The translations under genes were made by a program, and so were the position numbers. The notes under the pieces were generated by a model that made no database searches, had not been told where the DNA came from, and saw only the letters and a list, made by a program, of their open reading frames with translations. Below, piece by piece: positions 1 through 11,580 of a stretch of DNA of 64,000 nucleotides. Location of the stretch: positions 3,286,001-3,350,000 of the forward strand of contig CAVNZM010000016.1 of the NCBI GenBank assembly GCA_963693365.1, read 5' to 3'. The DNA is from Amoebidium appalachense. Its lineage: Eukaryota > Ichthyosporea. Each line of letters starts with the position of its first letter. Positions within the stretch are counted from its first letter, which is position 1.

Positions 1-1892
1 AGTGACGTTGCCGACGTTGTCCTGCTTGACCGTAAAGACCCAGCCGACCGGAATGACAGTGGAGCCATCCTCTGGACGGGGCACAAGGGTGAAGGTGCCG
101 TTGTCTTCCAGGGCCTTGAGCTCACGGTGTGCAGCCTCCTCCCATTTCAGACGCTGGGGACTCTTGAGTGCAGCCCGGACAGTCTTGGGGACAACAATGG
201 TGGAAGCCTTGATGGGTGTTGATGCAGGAGCCGTAGCCTGGGGGGCAAGGGGGGCCGTAGCAGCAGCCACGTTGGCAGTCGGGCATCGACGTTGGTCGTT
301 GTACACAGCGCCACTACGGGTCGTCCGGGGGAGCCGATGTGCAGGCTCGGGCAGGATCGGAATGTCCAATTGATCACTCGGCGCTGTCCCATTGGCTGAC
401 AGACGAGACGAATCAGATTGCTGATCATTCCGGACGATGTGATTGGCTGGCTGATTTGACGAATCAGATGACTCCAAAAAATGATGAATTGCCGGTGCGG
501 TCGACCAATCAGATGGGACATCACGGAGGGGGTGCAGAATAGCAGCCTCGTCGAACTGCACGTCACGGCTGACGGTCATCTTGTGTGCTGCTGGAATCCA
601 GACCTTGTAGCCCTTGATGTTAGGAGGGTAGCCCACGAAGATGCCCTTGACGGCACGAGGCGCCAGTTTCGGTGTATCCTGTTGATGGACGTAGCAGGGA
701 GAGCCCCAGACACGGAGCCGGCTGTAGTCGGGAGGAATGCCGGTCCACAGCAGGGCGGGAGACGATTGGCTGCCGGTGGCTCGCGACGGGAGCATGTTGC
801 GTATAAAAGCCGCGGTCACAGCTGCCTCGGCCCAGAATCCCACCGGAAGGCCGGACTGCTGCAGGAGTGCCCGAACCATGTCGAGGAGGGTCCGGTTCAG
901 TCGTTCGGCAGTCCCATTCTGTTGAGGAGAGCCGGTGGTAGTGATCTGATGGCGAATGCCATGCTCACGGTTGTAGTCCCCGAAGGCCGTGCCCATGTAC
1001 TCGCCCCCCCGTCGGACTGAAACACCTGCATGGGAACACCGTGTTGGGTAACCGCCGCCTTGTGGTACGTCACATATGCAGCCAGTGTGTCCGACTTCTT
1101 GACGAGGGGCACGGCCGTGGTGTGGCCGGTGAATTCGTCGTGGAACGTCGCCAAGTACTGAGCACCACCGATCGCGGGAGGGAAGGGGCCGCTGATGTCG
1201 CTGTGAACCTTGGCTAGGACCCGGGGAGCTTGGCTGGTTGATTCGGAGAAGGCAACACGGTGGGCTTTGCCGAGGGCACAGGGCTCACACACACCCGGAG
1301 ACTTGGCACCGCCACCCACCAACAGGCCTGCAGACTTGATGACCGAGCGTACAGCGTCAATGCCAGCATGGCCCAGACGGTAGTGCCACGTGTTGAGGTC
1401 GGCAGTAACCTTGAGGATACGCGGAGCAGTGGTGGTTTGGGCGTCCGGGGTTGTGTCCGCGCGCAGAAGAGACACCGCCATGTGGTACAGCTTGGTGCCG
1501 ACAGCCGAGCCGGTGGCCAGAATTTGATCGCCGTAGCACAACTTAACGCCGCCGCGGGTGTCAAAGCGGGGTAAAACACCGTTGGTAGTTGCCGTGAACA
1601 CACTGATGAGAGTGTCGGGGATGGAGGGCACGTAGAGTACATCCGTCAGCTGATGCACCGCAGTAACGCCGTCGATGGTGCTGGAAAAGAACACGTCGCC
1701 CACCCCAAGCACTGCACATGCACCCTTGTCGGCTACTTGGACCGTGGAGTAAGGCGCCGCACGCATGTTGATGAACACATCGGGCCGGGGGCACACATGG
1801 TCAGTGGCTCCAGAGTCGAGGAGCACCTTGTTGGTGCCACAGTCGTTGCTAGACATGAGGAAAGCCCGGGGAGCGGCAGCCCCCCCTTGCAC
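1..1892 (-). pseudogene. pol: copia A Pol: protease, integrase, start of reverse transcriptase
   Basis: Polyprotein that processes Gag-Pol, integrates the cDNA and copies the RNA. The protease active site is seen as LLDSGATDHV (about 1825). The integrase zinc domain follows as WHYRLGH ... CEPCALGKAH. The catalytic core shows VHSDISGPF and FQSDGG. Just after FQSDGG a run of seven G near 1003-1009 breaks the frame. The minus-strand frame then stays open to base 1 with GSPQQNGTAERLNRT (catalytic Glu), an integrase C-terminal stretch (VKGIFVGYPPNIKGYKVW) and the first conserved block of the copia RT (WEEAAHRELKAL, VGWVFTVK). RT active-site and RNase H regions lie outside the window. The single break could be a sequencing indel, so pseudogene status is provisional. 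Confidence 0.85.
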
Positions 1893-2941
1893 TGTGCCGT
1901 AGTGTGGGTAGTAGAGGCAGGGTGGTTGATGCAGGACCCAGGCGGGAGGGGACCACCCTTAGGTTTGCGGCCGTTGGCACGGTTGCCCCCCTTGCACATG
2001 GCGGTAGTGTGACTGGTAGACAGTGGGTGGTTGACGCAGGAACCCTTGGGGTAGGTGCTGGCACGGTTGTTGCCAGAGTTGCTGTGTTGGCCGTTGCCGT
2101 TGGGGCACTGAGACTTGATGTGGCCTGGTTTGCCGCAGCCGTGGCAGATGACAGGTTGAGGAGCCCGTGTGGTGAAGGCGGCCGGCCCGGAGCTGGTAGT
2201 CACACGTGCACGTGGGTGGCTGGTCTCATATGCCCGTAGCTGTTGGAGGAGGCCCATCACGGTAGGCTTGGGTGTCATCTTGTAGGCAATTACAGGCATT
2301 TCGTAGTAAGGCACCTTGCCGAGGTCGTTGGTGAGCTTGGTCAGCACTTGAGCATCACCAATTTGTGTGCCGTAATCGGCCAGGCGCCGCACGTAGCCGC
2401 GGAGTTTCATGGCGTATTTCGTCGCGGTGTCCGTAGGTTCAGGCGTAGAATTCATGTACAGCCCGATAAGGTCGTACTGATTGGCCTCAGATTGCTCCAG
2501 GTAGTGGGCAGATAGGGCCGACCATATCTCCGCAGGTGTGGTGGTGCGTGTTAACCCTAGGATACAACGCACGTCAACCGAGAGTGCTTGCCACAGGTAG
2601 GAACGGGCAGTGTCGACCTGTTCACGGGTAGCCGGGTGCTCCGTACTGGGCGCGATGGTGTGGAGAAGACCAGCACCAGAAAGCTGGACATACATGGTTT
2701 CGGCCCATGTGTGGTAGTCCGTGCCTGAATCATTATCAATGCCAGTGAAGAGAGGGATGTCGACCTTGAACTTGATGGAATCATTACGTGAGGGGCCCAT
2801 AACCCTGTTGGACATTGTGTTCATAGAAGCTAGTTCTAGTGCACGTTGTTCCTTCTGTAAGTCAGAAATGATTGCATCTTGTGAGGCCAACCTCTGCTCC
2901 AGTAGTTGGACTAGTTGCTGCAACTGTAAGTTGTCAGACAT
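1733..2941 (-). CDS. gag: copia A Gag (capsid/nucleocapsid) protein
   Basis: Structural protein of the retroelement particle, which packages the element RNA. The frame starts at the ATG at 2941. The first ~45 residues are a short heptad-like helical stretch (leucine/glutamine-rich). The middle resembles the retrotransposon gag family, with aromatic and leucine positions around YLWQAL and WSALSAHYLEQ. A CCHC zinc knuckle, CHGCGKPGHIKSQC, lies near residues 265-278. Two further Cys/His-rich repeats follow, each of the type SC(V/I)NHP...TAMCKGG; they look like degenerate duplicated knuckles and are unusual for copia Gag. After the second, the frame diverges from the protease at a G7 run (1880-1886), so the real Gag ends or frameshifts there and the last ~50 listed codons are probably not translated. 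Confidence 0.85.
   Translation of the reverse strand: MSDNLQLQQLVQLLEQRLASQDAIISDLQKEQRALELASMNTMSNRVMGPSRNDSIKFKVDIPLFTGIDNDSGTDYHTWAETMYVQLSGAGLLHTIAPSTEHPATREQVDTARSYLWQALSVDVRCILGLTRTTTPAEIWSALSAHYLEQSEANQYDLIGLYMNSTPEPTDTATKYAMKLRGYVRRLADYGTQIGDAQVLTKLTNDLGKVPYYEMPVIAYKMTPKPTVMGLLQQLRAYETSHPRARVTTSSGPAAFTTRAPQPVICHGCGKPGHIKSQCPNGNGQHSNSGNNRASTYPKGSCVNHPLSTSHTTAMCKGGNRANGRKPKGGPLPPGSCINHPASTTHTTAQCKGGLPLPGLSSCLATTVAPTRCSSTLEPLTMCAPGPMCSSTCVRRLTPRSK
1880..1886 (-). other. G7 homopolymer at Gag/Pol frame change
   Basis: On the minus strand the Gag codons end AAG GGG GGG CTG, and the protease frame is one base back. The sequence G GGG GGG fits the X XXY YYZ form of a -1 slippery heptamer. 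A second frame change in this element, inside the integrase, also sits on a G7 run where no programmed shift is expected. An indel in the homopolymer is therefore at least as likely. Confidence 0.35.
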
Positions 2942-2970
2942 AGTGTCGTGTATGATGGGTAACTAGTCTA

Positions 2971-3569
2971 TGTGTTTTGTGCACTGGAAACGACAGTAGA
3001 AAAGTGTAAATCAAACGTTCTGCTTCCCATGTTTGTGACATGGGAGGCACTGCTTTATATAGTCGTTGGCCACCTCATGGTGGCCTCGTGTGCACCCTGG
3101 TGGTGGGCCATGTACAGCATGGCCGAAAAGAGAGCACAATGAAAACAAGTCGTTAAAGATATAAAAGTTAACTGTGCACGTTGAGTGGCTAGTTAACTTG
3201 CACTAAAGCACACAAATAAACGTGTTTAACACACCAATTGCAGTTAAACGTAAATCTTGCTTCACACAACTAAAAATATTCTGAGAATATCCGGGAATAA
3301 AGCACACTACCACTCTAAGAATAGAATCCTGTGGCAAATATAGACATGACATCATCTGAACCGGGAATATTAATTAATGAGCACAATTAGCACGTTGCTA
3401 GTGAAGCTCGTCATTGGTACAGTTTTGGCTCAAACATATAACTACCATATATGAATATGACCGTAAACAAAAGCTCTATGCACTCGAGTGAGTGTTGAAA
3501 CAGTTATTCAATTGCTCAGAAACTTTCTCTAACAGACATTGCTAGCCGGGAGTACCAGTGTACTCCAAC

Positions 3570-3570
<1 letters not shown>
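2971..3570 (-). repeat. 5' LTR of copia element A
   Basis: A 600-bp LTR inferred from its position just upstream of the gag start codon and from its ends. On the minus strand it begins TGTTGGAGTAC and ends GTGCACAAAACACA, giving the canonical TG...CA. The start resembles that of the copia LTR at 13402-14309 (TGTTGGAATAC), and the other end is also similar, so the two belong to related families. It carries a TATA-like element. There is no second copy in the window to confirm the ends. Confidence 0.7.
3054..3062 (-). promoter_or_regulatory. TATA box in copia A LTR
   Basis: The minus strand reads TATATAAAG inside the LTR, about 115 bases upstream of the gag start codon at 2941. This is the expected place for the retroelement's own pol II promoter. 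Called from the motif only. Confidence 0.5.
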
Positions 3571-3611
<41 letters not shown>

Positions 3612-5413
3612 TGTGCACAGATATCATGATATATGTATTTAAATTACATGTATATTCATATATATAAATATATATAAATATACTATATATATATTTATAT
3701 ATATTTATATATCTATATTCTATAATATAAATACATTACAACTTTGATGTATGTAAAACGCATGGAGGGATTATCGGCTTGACTCATCGGACTCGAACCA
3801 CCATGCTTGTCCTGCTGTGTGATTGGTGTTTTGTAATCTGATTAATGATAATCAGATTGAACCGATTTTTGTTCGGCTGTGTGATTGGTATTCATTAGTC
3901 ACATTATGGATAATCCGATTATGCTCCTGTTTCTTGATTGGTCTTCTCCAATCATGATTGTCCGTTATGACTGTTTTTTTCCCACCCTTCGGAGGTCAGT
4001 TTTCACTTGCACTTCCGCTGTTCAAGAAGTCTGAGCTGTAACTCCATTCAGTTGCACCCGTGGCTTGTAAGCTTTTTTTTTTTTTTTTGGTAACTAGACG
4101 ATGTTTTCAGAGCTACAGGCTGTGCAGGTTAGTACAGATGCTTATGCGACTGTTGCGTCTACCTGTTTGCTGAAGGACTGGGCTTCTGTGCAACTATTCT
4201 TGCTTTTCTCCCTTGCTGTAGCCCTCCTTTCTTCTTGGTCTTTCCTGCCGCAACTGGTGCATGCTGTCGCAGTTTTACTTTCTGTCACACTGCAGCTTTT
4301 TTGTGCCCTCTGTGCTCACATCTGCATAACAGGATGATACTTTCAAGAGTTATTTTCACCTTTGCTCTCCTCTTTCACATGCAGGGCACCATCTTCTCTG
4401 ACAGAGGCTAACGGCCGCTTGCTTTTAGAATGACAGCTTCTAAACCGAGCAGCAAGGAGGTAGGTTTTTACTGCCTGGGTTATGCCCAGCTTGGGCTGGC
4501 ACCTTTTGATGTTGGTTCTTGGCAATGCCGCTTTTTGTTAAAACGTTCGTGCAATAAAGAGCCCTAAGGGACCTTGCACTTATCGTTTATGGTATAGTGG
4601 TTGAGCTCTTCTGTAGGTCAGCCTGTCAGCAGTTTTAGTTTTGTGCAGGTAAACACAGGGCAAAAAGCGCGCATTCTGCATCATTGTGTGCCAAGCCATG
4701 TTTTCGGCAGTTTCTACATTTTGCTTCATCCGTCTGTAACTCCCTTAGAAGCTACATTGCTTCCTGACATGAAGTCTCTTAGTTCATAAGGGCTGGTGCA
4801 TACAAAACTTCTCGGCAACCATTGTTGGAAGGTTGTGCCCTCCTTTGTTTCATTGTTTTAACAAATGTGTGCCGTCCCTATTGCCCAGCATGTGTAGTGG
4901 GGCACCCATCTATCATGACATGTGCACGTTTGACTTTTTACCTGTGTGATAAGGTCTGTTAGCGCCCGCTCGTACACGTTGCACGCAACGTACCCCACTG
5001 ACACATACGAGGTTAGTCGGTAACCACTTGCTTGCATCGAAAGTTTAGAGTGCTGCTGTAGGTATGACAATGTAAGATTCTGTCCTTTTGATGTTTTCGT
5101 GTTAAACCTCATGGGCGTTTTGTCCCCCCCCCCCCCCCCCCCCCCGGCCAAAAAAAAAACAACAAACTTTTCAGCTATAACATAATGGACCAGGTTATTC
5201 CCCTTATTTCCTGTTTCAAACTGCCTCTCACTTTTCCTCCTTCTCACTGGTCACGCTTCACTTTCCCCGTGCAGGTGGGAGATGGTGCACTCGGGTGAGT
5301 CTTCTAGCAAGCAGCTGCAGCAGCAGCGCACATGGCTGACCGCAAGATTGTTCGGTGCTGGTACATGACTGCCAACCTCGACATTCCGACATAACCAATT
5401 CCACGACACTGGT

Positions 5414-5444
<31 letters not shown>

Positions 5445-5869
5445 AAAAAAAAGAAAAGAAAACACACACACACACACACACACAGACACACACAGCTTCC
5501 CAAAGGCTTGCCGTAAGTTCTATCATAAACTAATTTGCTGTTTGCTGATCTCTCTTCCCACTCACTTGGTTACTTTGGTGAATCGTGTTCTGTGTGTGTG
5601 GGTGGTAGTGTGCATCAGTGTGTGTGTGTGTGCTATATATATGTATAAACATTGTGTATATATGTCGTTGATCACCATCCCCCCCCCCCAAAACGCCTGT
5701 TCTCCCACCTCTCCATCCCCCCCCATCTCTCTGTATGTGCGCACATGTAGGTGTGGGCCCGGCTGTGTATGCACAATAATGTATTTTGGTTCTCAATGTA
5801 TCCCTTAGTAGTCGTTATACTTGTAAAGGGTTACGTCGAGGCTTCCAGCAACCATATCCTATACAATTG
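3571..5869. other. Non-coding interval with poly-C, AT-rich and CCAAT-type repeats
   Basis: It begins with about 40 C, then an AT-rich stretch of TATAT/ATATA repeats to about 3740. At 3810-3960 the motif GATTGG occurs three times, twice as GCTGTGTGATTGGT, resembling repeated CCAAT boxes. A short open frame at 4101-4337 would give a 78-residue hydrophobic peptide with two possible membrane segments, followed 200 bases later by AATAAA (about 4553). Its codons show no family resemblance and I do not call it a gene. Poly-C plus poly-A tracts occur at 5126-5158 and 5416-5452, and (CA)n at about 5461-5490. Confidence 0.5.
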
Positions 5870-6060
5870 CAAATTGCACGAGGGGAGGGAATGACATGTA
5901 TTAACCCCCCCCCCCCCCCCCCTCCCCAGCTCGAGGACATGCGTGTTGACGGAGTGCCATGTGATTGACCCACCACCCAGTAACGACCCTGAGGACGTCA
6001 GCAGCCACAGCCACAGCGAGGAACAAGAATCAGTGCCACAAGAGAGTCTGCGGGGAATAA
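5870..6060 (+). repeat. Left arm of fold-back element
   Basis: This 191-base segment is the reverse complement of 7041-7240 with one clear base difference plus a difference in homopolymer length. The arms include a C17-type run followed by CTCCCCAG. Outside 5870/7240 and inside 6060/7041 similarity stops abruptly, so the two arms bound a ~980-base AT-rich spacer. The arrangement is a fold-back or MITE-like element or a recent inverted duplication. Confidence 0.9.
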
Positions 6061-6122
6061 GGCGACGAGCAAAGATTGGAGTACTAGTAGTTGTCATTGT
6101 ATTATGGTTAGAAATCAAGTAA
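5930..6122 (+). other. Candidate terminal exon with C-terminal membrane anchor
   Basis: A poly-C tract followed by CCTCCCCAG looks like a strong 3' splice site ending at 5929. From there one frame stays open for about 64 codons. It has a Ser/His/Glu-rich acidic linker, then basic RRRAK, then a hydrophobic run IGVLVVVIVLWL and a stop at 6120-6122. This would make a tail-anchored C terminus. The first two thirds lie in the fold-back arm and recur inverted at 7041-7200, but the hydrophobic tail is unique to this copy. No upstream exons could be assigned. It may be a captured exon fragment. Confidence 0.3.
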
Positions 6123-6292
6123 ATAAGCAATTATTCTTGTAGAAGTTATAAATGCGCATGTTGATACGATAGAAAATGTAGAAGTTTGGAAGTTGGATAA
6201 TAGCGTTCGTGTCACATGCTCCTGGGGAGCATGACTAATTAAAAAAAAACCTTAAGTGTGCAGCCGTCATTGAACATGTGTCACCATCCCAA

Positions 6293-6325
<33 letters not shown>

Positions 6326-7040
6326 GTGGGGAAGCGGGGGGGGGGGGGGGGGGGAGGTGAATAGATAGAGAGATATCCATATAGACATCATTTATATATT
6401 CAGATACCTATATAGGTATATATAGAAGTGGTATACAATCAATATCATTTCTAATATAGAATACATATTCAGCTAATAAATTCTGAATATGTGTTATGCG
6501 CATATAGAATGTCATGACTGATGTCTCATCGTCCCATAATAGATACGTATTATATGCTAATTGTATGTCTATCTACATATGTATTTCCATATCTAGCTGA
6601 TATCCAGATGTGGTTCGAAACCTGAGCTGTATATCCATTCGATCTCATTTGTGCACATTTTAAGCATGTTACATATATATAGTGCATATCACATTGGATA
6701 TAATATTGGGCAGGTTACCTGTCACTGGGTCTCTTCGTCACATATCCATTATATATGTTGTGCATGTGTATTTGCATATCTAGTGTTCGATATCCTCTGG
6801 ATATCACGTTTCCCGTGGATATCTAGTGGATCCCTATCAGTAGTTATCCAATGGATATCAGGGTTTTAACAGATATCTATATACATATTAGCCGTAGATA
6901 TCCAAGATTAATATCCATTTATATTTACATATCTTAAACCCATGAACTGGATGTAGGGTTATGTTCAGGATGGGTTTGAGTATATGGATATCTTCAATGT
7001 ATCTTTTATGGGTTCCGGATGTTTCGGCAAGATTGCTGAT
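6061..7040. other. AT-rich spacer of fold-back element with GATATC clusters
   Basis: The spacer between the inverted arms is AT-rich apart from poly-G runs at 6294-6354. From about 6600 to 6990 the palindrome GATATC, usually as GGATATC or GATATCC, recurs many times. No coding frame is supported. Confidence 0.5.
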
Positions 7041-7240
7041 GTTATTCCCCGCAGACTCTCTTGTGGCACTGATTCTTGTTCCTCGCTGTGGCTGTGGCTG
7101 CTGACGTCCTCAGGGTCGTTACTGGGTGGTGGGTCAATCACATGGCACTCCGTCAACACGCATGTCCTCGAGCTGGGGAGGGGGGGGGGGGGGGGGGGGA
7201 GGGGGTTAGTACATGTCATTCCCTCCCCTCGTGCAATTTG
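7041..7240 (-). repeat. Right arm of fold-back element
   Basis: Inverted partner of 5870-6060. The outer end reads GTGCAATTTG and its complement CAAATTGCAC starts the left arm. No short target duplication is obvious outside the arms. The Helitron gene region begins directly to its right. Confidence 0.9.
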
Positions 7241-8314
7241 TTCCGGACCAAAAACAAGCGCGCGTGCATGTGTATATGCGTCTCAACTGTTTGTGGTTCG
7301 ACGGCCTTATATAGAGACGTGTCTACGTGACCTGTTCAAGTACAATAGACTTGAGGGTTACATCAACGTAATGTGCGACACGGATGCATTGCTTCAGTAT
7401 CCGGAGAACAGTATTCTGGAACCGGTTCTGAACTGTGCAGGCTACATCGGAAGAAACGGAAACGGAAATGCCCAGTGAACCTCCGGTAATGATTGTACAC
7501 GGCTCAGGGTTGATTGATACGGAGGGAAGCAATGTACAGAATGAGCACCGAGCACGAACAGCAGCAGATTTACTAAACGAAACCGGAACTGTTGTTTGAA
7601 CATCCCAGCAGGAAACGATCCGATAACGGATTTTTACGAGTTAGAAAAACTCATGGCGGGCTCTTACCCAAGTTTGTTTCCCCTTGGCATAGGTGGTCCG
7701 GTAGGGTCCACTTTCCAACGAGATATTAGTCACTTACTGAACCTCCGAGGGGGCCGTTTTGGTGCACATCGAGCATTCGTGTTCGTGGCACTTGACATTC
7801 TTTGCTAGGCACCAATCACTTTTTTCGTCTCGCCTCACTGCTAGACTCATGCCGGAGCAGAGCCGTTCACTCATCGGGCAAATAACACCCGAAATGCTTC
7901 GAAATGCGGTTCAAACGTCACGTGAGCACCAGAACATTCATAACCCCCACATAACAGCTTTACAGCACGCCATTGATATCAGCGGGAGTAGGGTTTTAGG
8001 TTCTGTTGCGACTAAAATGCGTCACCGTCAGCAAGCTTTTAGCCAAGCTATCCACGATGGTCCCTATGATATTTGGTTAACAACAAATTTTGGTGAAACA
8101 TACGACCCCCTTCTCTATCGTTGTATGGGGGATTTAGGCCACAGTCAAAATCTACCATCAGTTAACGATAGAGCACGTGACGCTGCAAACAATCCATATT
8201 TTGGAATCAAACTGAATGCCCTTCTTCGTGGATTACTTGGGTTTCATCGAAATGGCGACAGTGTATTGGGACAGCTACAGGGGTACACTGAGGAAACGGA
8301 ATGCCAAGGACGAG

Positions 8315-8622
8315 GTAAGTGTACATATAAGATCTATGCACATATATGTAGTATGAAAGAGGCAGGGAAAAAAAAGGAAGGGAGGGGGGAGGGAAGAGGA
8401 GGGCTGTGTTTCCATATTTTGTGTTTATATGTGAATTTGGGAGAAATTTTCCCTTTCTCCCCCGTGTCCCCCCCCCCCCCCCCCCCCTCCGTCCCAGCCT
8501 GCCCGGTCACGGTCTCTATTATTTCTAATGTATTTTTTTGTTGGGGATATGTGTGTGTGTATTTGGCACCGAATGTTGTTTTTACTGACAAGACAATGAT
8601 TCGCTTGTGTGTGTGTGTGTGT

Positions 8623-8658
<36 letters not shown>

Positions 8659-8745
8659 ACGTGTGTGTGGTGTGTAAGGAACGACAAAGGAAAGAAAAGA
8701 TAAAGGGGGACACACACACACATACACTTACCTACCGAAGTCCCT

Positions 8746-8778
<33 letters not shown>

Positions 8779-8847
8779 ACCACCACCACCACCACCAATC
8801 CTCGAAGAAAGAGGAAAAAGAAAGGAAAAAAGGTAGATAAATTTAGG

Positions 8848-8886
<39 letters not shown>

Positions 8887-9323
8887 GGTAAGTGTACGTA
8901 TTAACCCCATGCAAATCTATGTATGAAAGAGGCAAAAAGGAACACACACGCATACCCTTACACACGAAAGTCCCCCCCCCCCCCCCCCCCCCTCCTTGAA
9001 ACAGACAGATCAAAAAAAGAAGATTGAAGAAAAGGCAAGAGCGCGTGGTAATCGCGGTGATAGTACTGTAAGTGTGTGTGACACTGTAGATGGATGTGTG
9101 TAAAAACATATACACTAAAACATACTAATCACCCTCCTCTCGCCCCTCCCCCCCCCCTCCCCCCCTTTGCCCGGCCTGCAAGTCTCCCTTTCCTTCCTCC
9201 CCCCCCCCCCCCTCCCCCTTCCCTCCCCTTGCCTGCCCCTTCCTCTTTCCTTTTCTATATCTCTCCCTCTCTCTCTCTGCTTTCCGCTTTCTTATTTATT
9301 TCTATTTTTACTTTTAACCACAG
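8315..9323 (+). other. Intron 1 of Helitron gene
   Basis: Donor GAG|GTAAGTG at 8315 and acceptor AACCACAG|GT ending at 9323. It joins ECQGRG to TLHPHLA, so the split codon is glycine and the HUH motif directly follows, as in the family. The 1,009-base intron is mostly simple sequence: poly-C at 8469-8487, (GT)n at 8607-8660, a long C-run at 8750-8778, (GT)n at 8850-8882, and further C-runs at 8973-8991 and 9199-9213. Confidence 0.85.
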
Positions 9324-11229
9324 GTACATTGCACCCGCATCTAGCCATTTCCACCAAGAGAGATCATCCTACTGAGATACACACCCTGTGCCAAGATCCC
9401 GAGTACAAGCTTCAGTTTGGATTGTACGCTGATGCCATCTGCAGTCAAGACATTGGAAATTTGCCATGGGAGTGGCTTGTGCAACAAACAAACTCTGCCG
9501 ATATCAACGATTTGGCCATCCCGGTTCGACTCGAGAACCAAAGCCTACAAGACTGGCAACGAGCCGTCATGCAGGGTGACAGAGAGCGCCGTCAAGCCAT
9601 TGCCTCGGCAGCGAAAACAGCATTCGGAGGGAAAGAGCACTTGTGCAAAGAACCCCCCGCAACGGTTGAAAGCGCCGAGTACAAATTAGATACGTTAGGA
9701 GTGGTTGCGTGCTTGCAGTTTCACGAGCACACATCCAGTTGCTACAAAACAGAGCGTGCAACAAAAACACACACGTGCCGGTCATCTATCCCAAGAATAT
9801 TGTACGATCAAACACAATACAACGAAGCGAAAAGTCAACTTGAGCAGAAACGACATTTCGGTTATACCGTGCCCTTCAATCCTGTGCTATCATCAGAACT
9901 ACGATGCAATATGGAACTTCGCCTCATCAATACCGGAGCCAATGACCAGTACGACCTTCTTCTATACATCACCAATTACCAAACCAAGAGGCAATTACCT
10001 ATCCACCAACAACATTCCATTGCAGCAGCGGTCATATCTGAACTGCAAAACCCAGTGTCCGAAAATGAAATACAACCCGTAAATACGCACGACACTGAAC
10101 CTCCACACTCAGATACCGGTTACATATCACGTGTCTTGAACAAAATTCAAAATACCTTATATATACGACAGGAAATTTCAGCCCCGATGGCAATACTCCT
10201 GTTCACTGGAGGACATGATGCCGACCACCTAAGCAGCGTACAATTCAGCCCGCTTAATATTTCCCCTATTTTAGCCGCTCTACAACATACCCTGCCAACG
10301 CACATCCGCTTCGATTTCCATCGTGACTCGGCATTCGATTCGGACTCCGAATTGGATTCGGATGAGGATGAAGAGCATGGTTTTTCACGGTCACAAGAAA
10401 ATGAAACACGACCCAATGAAACAGCGGATACAAGAGCAGAATCCTACCAGCTTGCAGTTACAATTGACCGGGTGTGTTTTGTTAACGATCGAGTAGATTA
10501 CCAATTTCGTGGGGATACCCAACCGGTAGCGCAAATGCCCATGTACGCTCTTGTACGTAACTATCACAAAGTTCGTCAGGATAATCAACATCACCGTCTG
10601 AAACGAATTCCACTGGATGCAAGACACCCGCAAGCCACAACACACGAATGGGCAGAGCGTTCTTCTCCAGTAGTGCCTCACCTCTACAACTATCTTCCAC
10701 CGAGTGCCGAACATGCTCAATACCGGGCACTGTGGATTTTAGCGCACACTAAAGCACACGATTGTACAGCCACCAGTTTATTAACTGTTAATGGCCAGTT
10801 ATTGTCACCTGAAAATGCCTTGCAACAATATATGGAAGACCTCCAAATAAACGACCCTTTCAGTATGCTACCGATCATCCAAAACATGCTGTTCCTTAGC
10901 CGCGGGAGGGAACAATCGCACCAGCATCAAACTCGTGTCAATGAAGAACAGGCATTCGCTCGTCAATACCATGATGATATTGGTACCCGAACCAACTCGG
11001 AATACGTAACGGAGGAAATGGATGAAGGTGAAACAAGTTTGGAAGAAGAAATTGACCGCCAGCTTGCGACAGACCCAACAGTACCCTCTACGATTTCCAA
11101 CACACTTGAAAACATGCAAGCAAACATACCGCACAGTACGCAACAGCTTCTTGAGCTAAACACTTTCCGGGCACTTACACACTCCAGAGGTTCACATCCG
11201 GGGATTCAAGACTCCGTCCTCCGTGACAG

Positions 11230-11549
11230 GTATGCAAGTATTAAATTTTCCTCTCCCCCCCCCCCCCCCCCCCCCCCTCCCCCCCACTATCGTCTCAAGT
11301 TTTCTCTCTTTCTCTCATTTCTGTCTCGAACCCTTCACATTCCTTTCTCCCATCCCTTCCTTATTTCCAAAGTTCACAAGCGCTCATCCTTTCCACTTCT
11401 TTTCACAAGCGCTCATCCTTTCCACTTCTTTTCCATTCTCTGACCCTTCTAAACATCCGAGTCCCCTCCCCCCCCCCCCCCCCCCTCCTTCTCCCTCGTC
11501 TTGCGGTCACCACTACCTATGTTTTTTGGACACCCAAGACATTATCCCC

Positions 11550-11580
<31 letters not shown>

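Larger units (their letters stand above)
1..3570 (-). mobile_element. Ty1/copia retrotransposon A, truncated by window edge
   Basis: An LTR retrotransposon reading right to left. From its 5' end it has an LTR (3570-2971), a gag frame, an aspartic protease, an integrase and the beginning of the reverse transcriptase, which runs out of the window at base 1. The order gag-PR-IN-RT is diagnostic of the Ty1/copia superfamily, since in Ty3/gypsy the integrase follows RT. The 3' half and 3' LTR are outside the window. A long poly-C run directly abuts the outer LTR end, so no target duplication can be read there. Two reading-frame breaks lie at runs of seven G, so the copy is either defective or affected by homopolymer errors. 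Confidence 0.9.

Noticed and set aside
481-1020. Plus-strand open frame of about 180 codons
   Set aside because: It is antisense to the copia A integrase, whose motifs and continuous minus-strand frame explain the region.
3770-3805. Minus-strand GGTTCGAGTCC resembling a pol III B box (tRNA or SINE)
   Set aside because: No matching A box or cloverleaf could be found at the proper distance; probably a chance match or an unrecognisable relic.
4101-4337. Short hydrophobic 78-codon frame as a membrane protein gene
   Set aside because: No homology recognised, no supported splice or start context, and the neighbouring DNA is non-coding.
5274-5294. Possible 21-base micro-exon between CCGTGCAG and GGTGAGT
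   Set aside because: Splice-like motifs occur by chance in this pyrimidine-rich DNA and no flanking exons could be tied to it.
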